Source: Filosporella fistucella
Taxonomy: Eukaryota; Ascomycota; Leotiomycetes; Helotiales
Reading direction: 5' to 3'
NCBI GenBank assembly: GCA_030077755.1
Contig: JAQJZZ010000013.1
Location: 1,054,001 to 1,118,000, forward strand
Length of the DNA: 64,000 nt
Shown here piece by piece: positions 1 through 12,197 of the stretch. The stretch's first letter is position 1, and every line of letters starts with the position of its first letter. The notes beneath the pieces were generated by a model. That model made no database searches and was not told the DNA's origin. It saw nothing but the letters and a program-made list of their open reading frames with translations. The position numbers and the translations under genes were made by a program.

Positions 1-83
1 TTTCAACAAATCTTGACACACACCTTTCGAGATAACTGATAGATTTCAAAAGTTTCTTCTCGATATTCAGTCAACGTCTCAAG

Positions 84-1846
84 ATGGAGAATCCAAAGGA
101 GAGAACCCAGGGAGGATCTTCAGAGGAATTAGAGGGTATGCGCATCCAGTTCAACTTGCCCTTGAGACCATGCGAGTGTGAGGCTAACACGAAACTACAG
201 ACGGAAGTTTAGCGATCGAAGATTATGTTGCCAGCCTGGATACTCATCGCGTTACCGCCGCAGGCACATTACCATACGCCTGGCCATTTCACCACACAAA
301 ATATGATCCTCTGACCGAGTTGGTATGTGACGAACTTGAAGAGGACATTAAAAACATGGTTGTTAAGGCGCAAGCAATTCGAAACTTCAGACTGTGGCCC
401 AACGCCATCAAAAGTTACTGGAGCTCCGAAATTCGGCAGGTCATAGTAATTGAATCTGGGGATGAAACATCAGATTTCAGCGCGTGGCAACAACTTGTTG
501 GAGATATACAAGACCTTGTTGATGATATTTTAAGAGAAAGACAAGTCAAGACCAACATACAAGTGGAAATACGTGATCCCGCCCGTATGAATCGAGATAG
601 ATCATCTGTTATTCGCGCAGATACCGCCATCCAGCGAACATGTTTACAAGTCGATGACCATGTCGCAAGCACAGTCGAGGCACTTCTACCGCAAGTATGG
701 ACAAGCATCTCATACTTGATGCGTGGCCCTGAAGATCGACCAAAAGATAGAAGACCTACAGTCGTCATTGGCGTTGAACGAGGAACAAAAAGAAAGTGGG
801 ACAGAGTCCACAATGCAGTCAGTGAGGTAATTCGGTCCAATTCAAATACCGATCATGTAACTCTCAGTGTCGAGCTACTCCCAGGATTAATCGAGGACCT
901 TGTTTTCATGGGTGATTGCGAAGTCGAGAAACCGATCCAGTACATCTCCTCGCAAAGGCTTCCCGAGCTCCCTAGGAATGGTTCCTCGATAGGTGCTCGA
1001 GGCACTACAGCGGCTGGAAGTCTAGGTGTTTTTGTTTACTTTCAAGGACTCAATGATGCCAAGAGGAAACCATGCATCCTGGTGAGCCATCATGTTATCT
1101 CGCCCGGCGACGCAGACAACGAAGTCCACAACGATAGGCTAGGCATAGCACTCAACGGAGAACCTATCACGAAAGAAATCAGGATAGACTATCCTGCACC
1201 ATTCGATCAAGGACCAACCATCAAAGCCTTACAAGAGAAGATCAAACAAGGAAACGACAAAGATGGACAATTAGCACAAATGCTATCTCAAATACGTAAC
1301 CGAGTATCTTCTGGTGGCATCGGAAAAGTGATTCATTCATCAGGAAGACGAATCAACCATTTGGGACAAAGTTTAGACTGGGCATTGGTAGAGTTATCCG
1401 AACAGGTATTTCCCAGTCTGCCAAAAAACCATCCTCCATTACATGAGTTCACCGCATTTGAACTCCCACAATTGACGGAGTATTCTGCGATTGAGTCGGA
1501 AACGGTTTCTGCGATTGTTTCAAACGTGGAAAAGGATACTTGGGTGCTCAAGGTTGGTCGCACTACAGGAGTAACTTGTGGAGAGATCAATTCGATCCGA
1601 GGACGAGCATCGTGGAAGAGATTTGGAACAGAGATTCAGACACGAGACTTGCAGGTGGTTGCTCCTGGTGGGGATCCTTTTGCTAGGGGGGGAGACTCTG
1701 GGTCCATGGTACTTGATATCAATAAGGCATGGGCTGGGATGCTTTGGGGCACAGATAAGAGCCAAGGCACATCTTGGTTTACCTCAACAAGAGAAATTAT
1801 AGAGGATATCAAAATGACGACTGGAGGGAAAGTTACTCTACAGTAG
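84..1846 (+). CDS. Trypsin-like (PA-clan) serine protease domain protein, unknown role
   Basis: Two exons are proposed: 84-135 and 201-1846, giving 565 aa. The first ATG is at 84, and the GTATGC donor and CAG acceptor keep the frame open. The C-terminal third looks like a chymotrypsin fold. A putative His lies in SHHV (near residue 313), a putative Asp in DWALVEL (near 409), and the Ser in the GGDSGS motif (near 516), which is the classic nucleophile context of S1-type proteases. The stretch VGRTTGVTCG also fits the strand preceding the nucleophile. The first ~240 residues have no domain I recognise and no signal peptide is evident, so the protein is probably intracellular. Similar long proteins with a degenerate trypsin-like tail are common in filamentous fungi, and their substrates are generally unknown. 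Catalytic activity is inferred from motifs only. Confidence 0.75.
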
Positions 1847-4217
1847 AAAGCTAGGATAATAAGTTATTTTTGCATTGTGATTGCTGGGTCCCGAATCAAA
1901 TTTCCTAAGTGTGCACAGTAATCAATCCTCGCCAAATATTGACATGAAACAAGCTACCCAAAATCAATGGACACGAACCCAAGTAGGGTAGGACATTGAC
2001 ATTTCATCAAATCTTCTAAGATGCCCCCACGTGGGGTTGGAATACCCCACCATATGCTTCGTATCAGTCCCGGTCCGTACCGCAGCCATATCGATTGGCG
2101 TTTGAGGCAATCTGTGAGACAATCTTCTATTTGCTTTTTTGTTGGTGGAGGCTGCCAAAGAAATATCAATCGAGCGTCTGCCAATTGAATCTGAAGTTGC
2201 CGTTACGGACGTAGTGAAAGTCCGGCATTTGCACGGGCGTTTGAGATTGGGAAAATGGTATATTGATATTGAACTGCGGCAGGATAATTGATTATGTTTG
2301 CTAAATGGAGTACGTAATTGAAAATGTGCAGATATGAGATATGAGTGCATAGACCATGAAAGCACAAGGCATACCGATATCCTGCTGAACTCTATTTTGA
2401 GATCATTGAGGGTTCCTTGTACCACTTGCGTCTGCTTTGACAAATTGATATCTTAGTACAGCTGATGTGAGACTTGAAACAGGCTACACCGTTGCCAATT
2501 CAATCACTAGTGCCCCTGGGGATGAGGACGCATCATGTTTCTTTTGGCTGCTGGAAGTAACCTTCGTGGGAGGAGCAGCACTCGCAGCTGTTTGGAAATC
2601 TGATACAGAAACTTCAATTAGCATATTCCAGTCGCGTTCCCCTGAAAATGACGAAGCTGACCTGGCAAATTCCTTTGCCACTTGAATCATGGAAAGTCTC
2701 GTTGCCAACTTGACATGTCATAACTGCGAGTCATATAATCCCCGCAAGCAAGAAGCAGAGGATGAGAAAACTGGTAAGCTACCACCAATCCAACCGGGCC
2801 ATTCTTTGCTTTTCCATACGTCCATCCCTCTTGCCAACTTGCAGTGGATGCACGTGATATGGTACTTCATTCGCTACTCTCGTGCTTTTGCTGCAGCATA
2901 ACAAATGGAAATGCGACCTGGTTGTTCCTGCGCACTCACTCGTCCATCCGCGTCCCAATAAAGTCTGCATTCCGGAAAGGGAGGCAATTAGGAGACGGCG
3001 TCCTTTTATGGCACCGTGTACGTTAGTTTTTGACGCCGACCGCTTGGAAGCGAACCCGGTCAGCGCTCACTTGGCGTTGTTAGGGTTCCCACAGGTCAGC
3101 TCGCAAGCACTCGAGCGGAGCATCTTGACGAGTCGGAATGCGTAGGAGGAAAGTCTGCTCATACATTGGCTGGAAGGCAGAAAGGGAGGAGAAACTGGTC
3201 GGACGATTTGGCCGTGGTGCAGCCAATTGACTGGGAACGGCTGAGATGGGGAAAGCCCTCAGGTTTATTGCTTTGGGAACAATCGAATCGTATTGTGGTC
3301 GCCACAATTGAGAAGCTGCTCAATATAAGTGCACCGTGAGACCGTCATCTTGATCCAGCTTCTCTTTCCGAGAATTTGTAATTGTTGCTGTGCTGTTTTC
3401 GCCCTGCTTCCCTGTTGTCTGGCAGAGGGTACATGTATCTATCCATGATCGAAATCCTCCTCCACCCTGCGTCCCGGTAAAGCAGACACTGGCTAGCAAA
3501 GCACGAGACTTCGGAAAGATAGAACCAGCGAGCGGATCCTAAACAGACCAAACCGGACCAGACGAGGCCCTAGAGAGCCCAACCGTGCTGTGCAGAGTTT
3601 CTGCATTTTGGATCGAGTCTGTTTCCATAAGCATACATGTCAACGGCATTCCGAACTCGAACGACCTTGGTGGTTGCTGTTGAAGAAACGGACAGACGAA
3701 CTCCTGTCGTCAGCAAGGCAGGGAAGTGTGAGTGAAAAGAGTTGCAGCCAGCGCATTGCGGAGCAGTGTCGGTGCAAGGTTCTGTGTGTCTGAGTCGTGG
3801 TGCCTGTGGTCGTGGTCTGGTCGTGGTTGGGAGAAGGAGTAGGAGTAGGAGTGGGAGTGGGAGAGAAATAGGAGAGAAGGAAAGGAAAGAAAGGCGAGGT
3901 TTGAAATTGCATTTGCGTCTGCATTTCGACCTGCATCGAGGTGCAGCGCAGGAGCGAGAGTGAGTGTGATTGTGATTGATTGACTGACTTTGGAGTGTCG
4001 AGCTTCGGTCGAAAGTGGTTGCGGTTCCATTGCGGTCACGGCTACGCTGTGGTGCTCGAGTACCTAAGTTTGGTCGGTCTTCTTGTCAGTCAGAGTTTTT
4101 GCCTCCTGAGTGCAGTAGACTTTGCTCTTCTCGCGCGCGCAACTATGTCAGCTAGGACGTCGCAAAGGTTTGCAAGATCTGCCCGGAGAATTGCTGTTTG
4201 GTACTGACTGGCTCCGA
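1847..4217. other. Intergenic region and long leader upstream of the Rsr1 gene
   Basis: No convincing gene is seen. Short open frames here have no recognisable domain and no coherent splice pattern. A GGAGTA/GGGAGT purine repeat lies at 3836-3865, and the last ~800 bp probably contains the promoter and 5' leader of the GTPase gene that starts at 4218. Confidence 0.5.
3836..3865 (+). repeat. GGAGTA/GGGAGT purine microsatellite
   Basis: About five imperfect hexamer units (two GGAGTA followed by GGAGTG/GGGAGT variants) on the plus strand, about 350 bp upstream of the Rsr1 start codon. This looks like a simple-sequence tract in a promoter or leader. Confidence 0.7.
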
Positions 4218-5329
4218 ATGCATAGGAGGGACTATCACATTGTCGTATTGGGTGCGGGTGCGTGACAAACCATTTCCATTCGTACCTTATCCTCAGAAAA
4301 GCAGTGCGGAGTGGTGTCCTCCTGGCCTGACATCGATATCGGATTTCCCCAGCTGACTGACAATCTCTGCAATTTCTAGGCGGCGTAGGAAAAAGTTGCC
4401 TCACAGGTAAGGCTTGAGCCCCCAATTCCGTTTCCCATACTCCCGTTCTCTTATCTGATCATTTTGTACTAATAAATATCTCTAGCGCAATTCGTTCAGA
4501 ATGTCTGGATCGAAAGTTACGATCCGACCATTGAGGACTCGTACCGCAAACAAATCGAGGTGGATGTGAGTGCAATTGCCAAGAGTGGAGACCGAGTACG
4601 GGAAGGGCTCCAACGACTGACTGTGAATAGGGACGCCAATGCATGCTTGAAATGTAGGACTGTCTATCCAGTCCAATCGTGGATGTGCCGCTCACACTCT
4701 CCAGATTAGATACTGCAGGTACAGAACAATTCAGTAAGTCGTCGAGTGTGTTTTGTCACGTGATTTATTCTGACTATGACAGCGGCGATGAGGTATGTGG
4801 ATGAAGGAGCGAGGGGTAGTGGTATAAGATCAGCTGCTGATCATATAATAGAGAGTTATACATGAAGACTGGCCAAGGTTTTCTTCTCGTCTTCTCCATC
4901 ACGAGTCAAAGCAGTCTCTCGGAATTATCAGAACTTCGAGAGCAGATTATACGGATAAAGGATGACGAGAATGTTCCTATTGTCATTGTAGGAAATAAGT
5001 CGGACCTGGAGGAAGATCGAGTGGTGACACGATCAAGAGCATTTGCCGTCTCACAGAGTTGGGGCAATGCTCCATACTATGAGACATCGGCGCGTCGCCG
5101 AGGTGAGCCTCAGTTCGAGATTGAAAATTATGCAATGAGTGAGACGAGATACTGATTAATTACAGCGAATGTAGATGAAGTATTCATAGATCTCTGTCGA
5201 CAAATCATTCGGAAAGACAACACTACCACCTCCAGTATCGAGGAAGATTTGGTCTATAATCGACGAGAGAGACGACCACACCGACATCGAAGACGAAAGA
5301 AGAGAGAGGGCGGATGTGTCATACTGTGA
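4218..5329 (+). CDS. RSR1: Ras-family small GTPase Rsr1/Bud1 (Rap-type)
   Basis: Eight exons are proposed: 4218-4257, 4380-4406, 4486-4565, 4630-4652, 4705-4733, 4783-4792, 4852-5102 and 5166-5329. They sum to 207 aa with consistent phases. The P-loop GAGGVGKS is at residues 12-19, the effector loop reads [11 protein letters not shown], switch II reads [13 protein letters not shown], and NKSD and ETSA supply guanine specificity. The protein ends in CVIL, a CAAX box whose terminal Leu predicts geranylgeranylation. Thr after DTAG, instead of the Gln of Ras, is typical of Rap. Together with the [16 protein letters not shown] segment and the basic Arg/Lys tail this points to Rsr1/Bud1, the membrane GTPase that directs Cdc42-dependent polarity. 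In filamentous fungi it helps steer hyphal tips. Exon 6 is only 10 nt. Family assignment is firm; the role is inferred from orthologues. Confidence 0.93.
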
Positions 5330-8279
5330 AGAAAAAGGAGAAGCAGATCTCAATTGCAGGATTTAACATCCTCAAGGCTCGGCAGAGCAGGCAAAATTGT
5401 CAAAGCAGCACTGGATGCTGAGGTGGCATGCCTTAAAAGTGGTTTAGTAGCTCGGAGCCGAAGATAGTGGTGAAGGAAGACTTTGCTTCCCTGGGTGGGA
5501 TTGCTGGATGAAGAAGATTGATGGATGAGGAGTCAGGAAAATGGGAAAATGGTATAGGGATTGGGATTTGGGAATAGGGAATAGAATGGGATCTGAAGAT
5601 TGCTTGACGAAAATTAGGATGATTGATATCTAGGCAAGTAGAAATTTGCATCCATCTTGCGACGAGCTTTTTAGCCTTTGATTTTTGCATGTTTTGAAGA
5701 TCAAGTACGGTGGTATGTCAGAGTTGATAATACCTTCCCGCCACGTTCAATCATGAATTCTCCTACTCTAGGAGAGCACGATTTCCGATTCTCTGCTCCC
5801 AGCGTACTAGGGACCTGCCGTTGTCTTCTTCCAAATAAAGCTTTGGAATTGTTCCACGTCATTTCAGCAATTCTGCTACACCGAGATTTCTGTTCCTTTT
5901 CATCCGATCTCGTTATTATCGTACGAAAATTCCTGTCCAGGAATTAAGCAGAAAATCCAAAGGGGTGATCCACGACCCTCGTACCTGCTCTCTATATTGT
6001 CGAGGTGGATCGGGATATTGACCTCCGAAGAAATATAGGGACAACACTCAGAGATCCAGTCTCACACAATCCTTGGTATCTGTTGTTCATACTATCGGCT
6101 CGGATAGGGACATCGAATTCTGCATGGCTGTTGAGACATCACTCAGAGATTCAGTCTCCAATAATCTTGGTAATTGCTCTCTATACTACGAGGGGAGTGG
6201 GGACATTGAACTCCGCACGATTGCTGAGGAAGCACTGGGAAACTCGATCTCCTACACAATATTATCTCACAAGTACACTCGAAAGTAAGTTTTCAAGCTT
6301 GCTGGGTGCTGCTCCTTGTTATCGTATAGTGTTCTCCCAAGCGTATCATTGATCGCAACGGATTCTTTCGCACAGTTTCTCTATAGATGAAAGTCAACTA
6401 TGAGAGAAGCTTGCCGTAGTGGCATGAACAGAACTGCCCTTCTCTAGGATCAAGATTTCATTCAACCTGCCGCGGGGTTCTATTTGAGTTCCCAAATTTT
6501 TTTGACAGTAGCGACATCACCATCGTACCATCCGCGGAACAGCACAACATATCATGTACCTTTTCCTGTTGGATTGGCATGCTATCACGGACGGCTTCGC
6601 CTGAAGCAAGACCACCAGATTCATGGGAAAGCCAAGGTAATCGGTCCTTCGATAATCACAATTCTCCTACCTGGTCCAAACTATCAAGTATAACTTTTTT
6701 TTAATAGTCTACATCTCCGTTTATTTCCATCACGAATGGGTAGATATACATGGATTCGGGGCAAGTACAATAAAAATCTAGCCAGATATATCTCCTAGCG
6801 TTTTCACATGGTCTGATGCCAATAGCTAACTCTTTGATGGACATTCTCACATTTGCTATTAGTATATTAGATGCCTGCACACGTTCCACTTGACAGATTC
6901 ATTTCACTAAAACAGCTTGCCTTTTGATCACAGGTAGAATGTCCCCTTCACCTATCTTCTCTGACACCTTGCTTTCACCACCTCAAAAAATACAACAAAA
7001 AAGGGTGCCCGTTCAATCGTTTTTTCGTTCCCTCTATCACCTCTCTGATTCACTCAACTTTCCGCGGAATAGCACTATCATGCATACTCCAGTCTAGCAC
7101 CACATCTACCCCTCCTAAAATTCGCAAACCAAAAGTACCCGAAAGTATCCCTTTGTACCCATTCCACCCCTCGTACCCTTCCAAGTCTCACAAGTATCCT
7201 CAAGTCTCTTCACCCCTCCCCTCGGAATCTCCCCCACCCCCTTCAAGCCTCACTCGGCCCGCAAAGATCTCGGCTCGGCTTCCCTCCCCTCCTACCTCCC
7301 ATCTCTCATCCCAATCTTAAACCATTGAAACCAGTTACCAGCCACATTCCACATGTAAATATCTTACAACGCATTAGTTCTCATTTCTACCAAGGAATCT
7401 TGTGTTACACCACATAAGAGAAGGCTCTAGATACAGTTTTGAACATTTCACATGTGATGATATCAAGCATTTGAACGGAGAGAGAAGGCTTATGTGCATA
7501 TAAACTAGATGGAGATGCATATTCTCCATCATGAATTGAGGACAGGGCTGAGGTGGTGGCTGCTCGGCTGGGGAGATAGTTCCGGTTTGTGGATGCATGG
7601 AATATATGTCGTGTTTCCCGTTTCTGGAGATGGGGAAAAGGTGGGTTACTGGTCTCCACTATTAGATATCAACGTCTTTCTTAGTCATAGGTTATTTGAA
7701 TCGGATGGATTTACTGGCATTTTGAGTTTCAATTCCGCTGTGTTACCGTGTGGCACTTTCCTACGGCTCTCGAGATGAGATGAAACCCTGATTGGATGAG
7801 GTTGCTCGAGGCCATCGAGTGCGGTTCTGGACATGGGGATCTTCCATTTCTAGCCTTTGGCATATGTATGCGCGTCCGACATATTTGTTTTTAAGCCTGA
7901 TTCTCGATATTACATACGAACAGCCAATGGCTCAATATGTCCAAAGTATGAACACAGAATCGGATATACCGAGGCTCTTTATTGATATGGGGGCTCGGAA
8001 GGAGAATTATCCGAGATAAGACGGAGGCGTGGTTTACATTAGAGGGTATACTAGATTATGAGTCGTGCTATATGTATCTTAGATACACTGCCGAGATGAG
8101 GAATGATGACTGGGAAAAGAGAGGGTATTTTTACATTACAGGGGACGGATCAATTATACTCCTTTGACTAATTGTATTTTTGCGACGAAGGCCTTTTTCC
8201 CTCTGCAAAGTATATATCTAGAAATATATGTAATATTCATACACATAATACATAAAACCTCTCTCCACCTCCAGAAATC
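5330..8279. other. Intergenic region with a diverged tandem repeat
   Basis: No gene is recognised over almost 3 kb. Open frames near 6.0-6.35 kb are read through the 93-95 bp repeat described separately. A pyrimidine-rich tract with many CCCTC/TACCC words spans about 6950-7320. The remainder is AT-rich and featureless to the eye. Confidence 0.5.
5988..6285 (+). repeat. Diverged tandem repeat, about three units of 93-95 bp
   Basis: Similar words recur at regular spacing. GATATTGACCTCCG starts at 6014, GACATCGAATTCTGC at 6109 and GACATTGAACTCCGC at 6202. Between them CTCAGAGATCCAGTCTC at about 6049 matches CTCAGAGATTCAGTCTC about 95 bp later. CTGCTCTCTATATTG before unit 1 matches TTGCTCTCTATACTA between units 2 and 3. 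Because the period is not a constant multiple of three, a coding repeat is unlikely. Confidence 0.7.
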
Positions 8280-9889
8280 TCAATTCCCTTCCTTCGAATC
8301 CTCCCTCTCCTCCGCAACAGTCTCCTCATCCTCTTGCCTCTCCCTCTTGCCCCACCTGAACCCCTTAAACGTCCTCTCCTCCCACCTCCATCCCTCACCC
8401 AGTTCACAATTCTCCTTAGCAAGCTCATCAAAAGTCTTATTCTCTTTCTTTGCTTCTCTCCTTACTTTCCGGGTGCGGAAAAGCCATATGAGATGCGAGA
8501 TGAAGATCCCTGCCTCGAGAACGAGACAGATGATGTAAAGGACGCCGCCGAGGACGTCGAACGTGTTTTGTGCGACTGTGAAGAATTGGTCAGTGGTGAC
8601 AGGAGGAGGGAATGAAGAGAGAGCAATTACCAAGTGCCATAAGTGAAAAGAAAGCACCGAGCCAGTCGATGGAGAGGAATATCTATATCTATCATCAATA
8701 CAACCTCCACTCAAATCTCATCCTCCAGCCATACCCAATTAATCCCAATCACTCTCCCCCTCCTTTTCCACATCTCAAAATACGGTGGTAGAAGCCCAAC
8801 AGCTAGGAGTATACTCGCAATAACTCCTACAACAATCATAGGCGTTTGATTACCTCTTTCATACAGAGGCTAATGGTGATCAGCCCTCGTCTTTGCAAGG
8901 GGATGGGAGTTGTACCCGTAATGTGAGGATCAAAGCTGCTTCAACACCACCGAAGATAAGCCAGATGACGAAGCTGAGAGATGAGGCTTTCCAGGCGGGC
9001 CATTTACTACGGGACCTTGTTAGTGGGGGAGAGACTAGACATGGAGGAGCGTGCGCACTCGTGGTAGATTAGTATTTGAGCCCAGCTTATCAGACAGAAT
9101 GTGCCGAAAACTTGGGGTTGAATCTGAATTGGGATATTGAAATTCTGTTTCGGAGTCAGGACTATATTGGTGAGTGACATATAGGTGGAGAAGTACCTGG
9201 GCGATAGCATACGCTCCGAATGGGACAGCACCTGGGTGTATTAGAAATATTGAGGACAAATCTTCGATCTGCAACCTACAAATGGCCCATAAAAACATCA
9301 TGATACCGGGCAGACCATCGGTCTTTTTTGTGCGGTAATTTGTCCATATTCTTGCAAATCAGACGGGAATTTCGTTAATGAGTTTGGGGATACTCACTGG
9401 GGTATCAACTGCGTGCTATTAGTATTTATCTACAGTGTAGTAATTGTCTAAAGTGGCGTGAAAGGATGCTCTAAGCACTTGCTCAAAAACAAGTGTGAGC
9501 TCCTAAGCTGAAGACAGGTCGCCACTCGAGGAGTGATACATGCATAGTTGAAGAAAACGAAGTAATGCATGAAAAATATAGAATACAACTCACTTGAACA
9601 CACCAGAATCTTCTCACAATTAGTAAAAGTCCAAAGGCACTCGAATTTTGAACGTTTACTCACACTATTTATCATTAGTCTTCACCATTGGATTAAAATG
9701 CAAAAGTATATCCTAACCTGTTCCAATAGTCTTTACAGCAAAATCAGCTTTAGTAAAATAGCCCTCCCAAGGTTGAACTCACACCAAGAACATTCGCAGC
9801 CTTCACATCAACACACATATCAGCTGGATTCCAATTACTGCACAAGCAACCTATGAACATACCACTGGGATACTCTCTTGCGGTGCCAT
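8280..9889 (-). CDS. PQ-loop repeat integral membrane protein
   Basis: Twelve short exons are proposed on the minus strand: 9863-9889, 9785-9800, 9718-9730, 9594-9609, 9398-9408, 9280-9350, 9197-9231, 9059-9144, 8916-9006, 8735-8869, 8631-8682 and 8280-8575 (about 282 aa). The translation contains QLIPQIWTNYR followed by MMFLWAIC, VPFGAYAIAQ, IQPQVFGTFCLISWAQ, IFGGVEAALILTLR, GVIASILLAVGLLPPYFEMW and FDVLGGVLYIICLVLEAGIF. The two PQ dipeptides next to hydrophobic helices mark a PQ-loop (SLC66-type) membrane protein with about seven helices and a charged cytosolic tail. Family members include lysosomal or vacuolar cationic amino-acid exporters, but this fungal subgroup is not functionally assigned as far as I know. 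The junctions among exons 2-5 are not settled: two in-frame solutions exist (see findings). Confidence 0.82.
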
Positions 9890-10694
9890 CTTTCTTCTTG
9901 ATCTCGCGGCTTTCTCCGCAAGTAGCTCTCACTCGAATCAACGATGAGATACCAAGAAAAAAAGCCTATGCAGAAACTTGAAAACGAATGTAGAAAATTT
10001 CCAACTTCTCAACCCTTCAAGGATCTAACAGAGATGATAGCGATACACAACCGAAAAAATGAAGGAGAGATAAGATTCTTAAATAAATACTTCATATAAA
10101 GTATATAACAAGCCAAACACAAGAAAAAAGGGGAACAACCTGTTTTCTTCTTTTTTCACGTCTCTCAGCTAACACGGAAAAAAAATCGCGTGTCACTGAA
10201 AATATGACAGGAGACGAATAGATCAATTGTCGTTACATCATTAGCGCTCCGCTCCCCACATTTTGCACGGCCTGGAGGCTATAGTTTCCTAACTAGTGAA
10301 GGCGTGATGGTTTAGTTAGGTGTCATGGGATACTCCGTTGGTAGTTGTGAGGAGCTGAAAGTCTTCTGAGTTGTTCGAGATGGAAAAAGATAATTGAGAG
10401 TTTGGAGGAATGGCGATGGTGAGGGTAGGAGAGACATTGCGGGATGGGAATTTGAGAAACAGGATGGGATTTTGAGACGTGTGTCGAGGGTGCTCAGACC
10501 TAGACTTGATTGCGCAGCCGAAAATCAAGACGTCTTTCCCACCAAGGCTCAGAAAATGACTGTCGGCCACAAAGCCATTTCTGAGACCCTTATAGCTTAG
10601 AGCAAAAGACTTTGTCCTTCAAAGGAAAATGACTCAGACATCAAAATGGCCAAAAAAATTTCAAAGAACTGTTGGACAAAAGAAAAAGAGTAAT
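9890..10694. other. Intergenic region between PQ-loop gene and tRNA-Gly
   Basis: I see no gene here. The first ~250 bp would be the promoter of the minus-strand PQ-loop gene. The rest is AT-rich with no RNA-gene signature recognised. Confidence 0.5.
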
Positions 10695-10779
10695 TGCAAC
10701 CGCCGTGAATCGAACACGAACCTCCACCTAACTCAAGCTGTATGGAAGGGTGGAATCCTAACCATTGGACCACGGAAGC
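10695..10779 (-). tRNA. tRNA-Gly (anticodon UCC), with 13-nt intron
   Basis: Read on the minus strand, the D-arm is GGTCCAATGGTTAGGAT. The anticodon arm is CCACC-CTTCCA...A-GGTGG with anticodon TCC, and the T-arm is TCGTG-TTCGATT-CACGG. A 13-nt intron occupies 10730-10742, directly after position 37 as in canonical nuclear tRNA introns. Mature length is 72 nt without CCA. The anticodon arm closely resembles other fungal tRNA-Gly(UCC). The acceptor stem pairs GCTTCCG with CGGTTGC, leaving two adjacent U-U mismatches at 3:70 and 4:69, so this copy may be weak or decaying. Confidence 0.85.
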
Positions 10780-12176
10780 GATTCTAGATGGAGGAGACAT
10801 TCTTATAAGAATATATGATACCAATCCAATTTGTGTGGAGGGAAAAATGGTGGAGGCAAATAAGCGAAAGAGAATCTCGGCCGCTCGAATGTTAGGGCAG
10901 GCGGGGGGAGGTGACCTTGAAGAGCCGTCAGCGTTTAGCTGTAAAGGGGCCTCAAAAATGCAGCTCTTGTATGGCATCAATAGTTGGCTATATATCACTT
11001 TCTCAATTTGTCTAGTTGTTGTAGCGGCAGGAACTTAAATCTTCACTTTGAGCCAGGTCATCATGATCTTCGTGGAAATGGCCGGCTACATGGGAAGATA
11101 TAGCTGAAGCTACAACTACTTCTGGTAGGGCGTTTGGTAGAGAAAAAGGCCGTCGGTAGTAGCGTTCTTGATAGCAGAGTACTCTAACTTTATGTCTTCC
11201 GAACAAAGAACTTCATCCTCACCAATTTGAAAATCTACGATCACGTGGTATTCAGCTCAGCCCTGCTCAAACTGAACGTCACTCAGGTACAAGCGCAAAC
11301 CTCCTCCTGCTGCCTCAATTGCTGAATGACAATCTCACGATCGATCGTCATCAATGCACATTTCATGCGGGAGTTGTTATCGATGGGTGAAAATCAGTCA
11401 CCTGATAATGCCAACGCATCCCAGAGCCGCATTATTCATCAAGCCGTTGGCCTCCCACACTCTTGATAAAGCACCCCCATAAGCACTAATAGTTTCAGGT
11501 GCCCCTCCCGGCTTTCCTCATGCATAGCCGCGAAAGTATGTTGAGAACGTACCTTAGCAATATTGGCTCGACGAGGGGTCCGCATTAGCAAAGTCAAGGT
11601 GGTTGGCTAATTTTAATCACAACCCAGCTTCTGCACTATCAAGTCATCTGAAAAGCCTCAGCCAACGCATGCCCTTTCTATTATGATTGCCGTTGTTCGC
11701 ATATACGGTAGGGCACACCACAATTTGTGCCACCAGCCCTGTGAGGAGAAGCCACGAAACATAGAGTGACGGAGGGAGAAGGGAGCTGTGTGAGCAGCTG
11801 CTCTCAGGTAATTCCTCTCACCAGGTTAATGGATCTGTTTAAAGAAGCAAAATATCTTGCTTTTTCTACCACTTGCGATGGGAAGGGCGCGGGATCTTCC
11901 AGTGGTTGGTATCAATGTATCATCTGACTCTGGGAAAGCAAAGTCAAGGACTCGGCACAGGAAGCTCAAGGCTTCGGATCGGATGTGGAGGATCAGACTC
12001 CGCGAGGTAAAGTAGAGTACCAGTTTCTGGAGGATGTGGGTATTGTCCCTCCTCCTGTCATCCTTCGCAGCACTATCGACAAAAGCATCGAATGATAGCG
12101 GGGTTCTTCCTGACACAAGAGCAAGAGAGCTGCACTTGTTGCATGTGTGATGCAGTGGAAAAATACTGGACTGACA

Positions 12177-12197
12177 TGCTGCTGCTGCTGCTGCTGC
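12177..12197 (+). repeat. (TGC)7 trinucleotide microsatellite
   Basis: Seven perfect TGC units in a row, flanked by GACA and ATTGTG. It lies in a gene-poor region and would read as poly-Gln on the minus strand, but no supported gene covers it. Confidence 0.9.
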
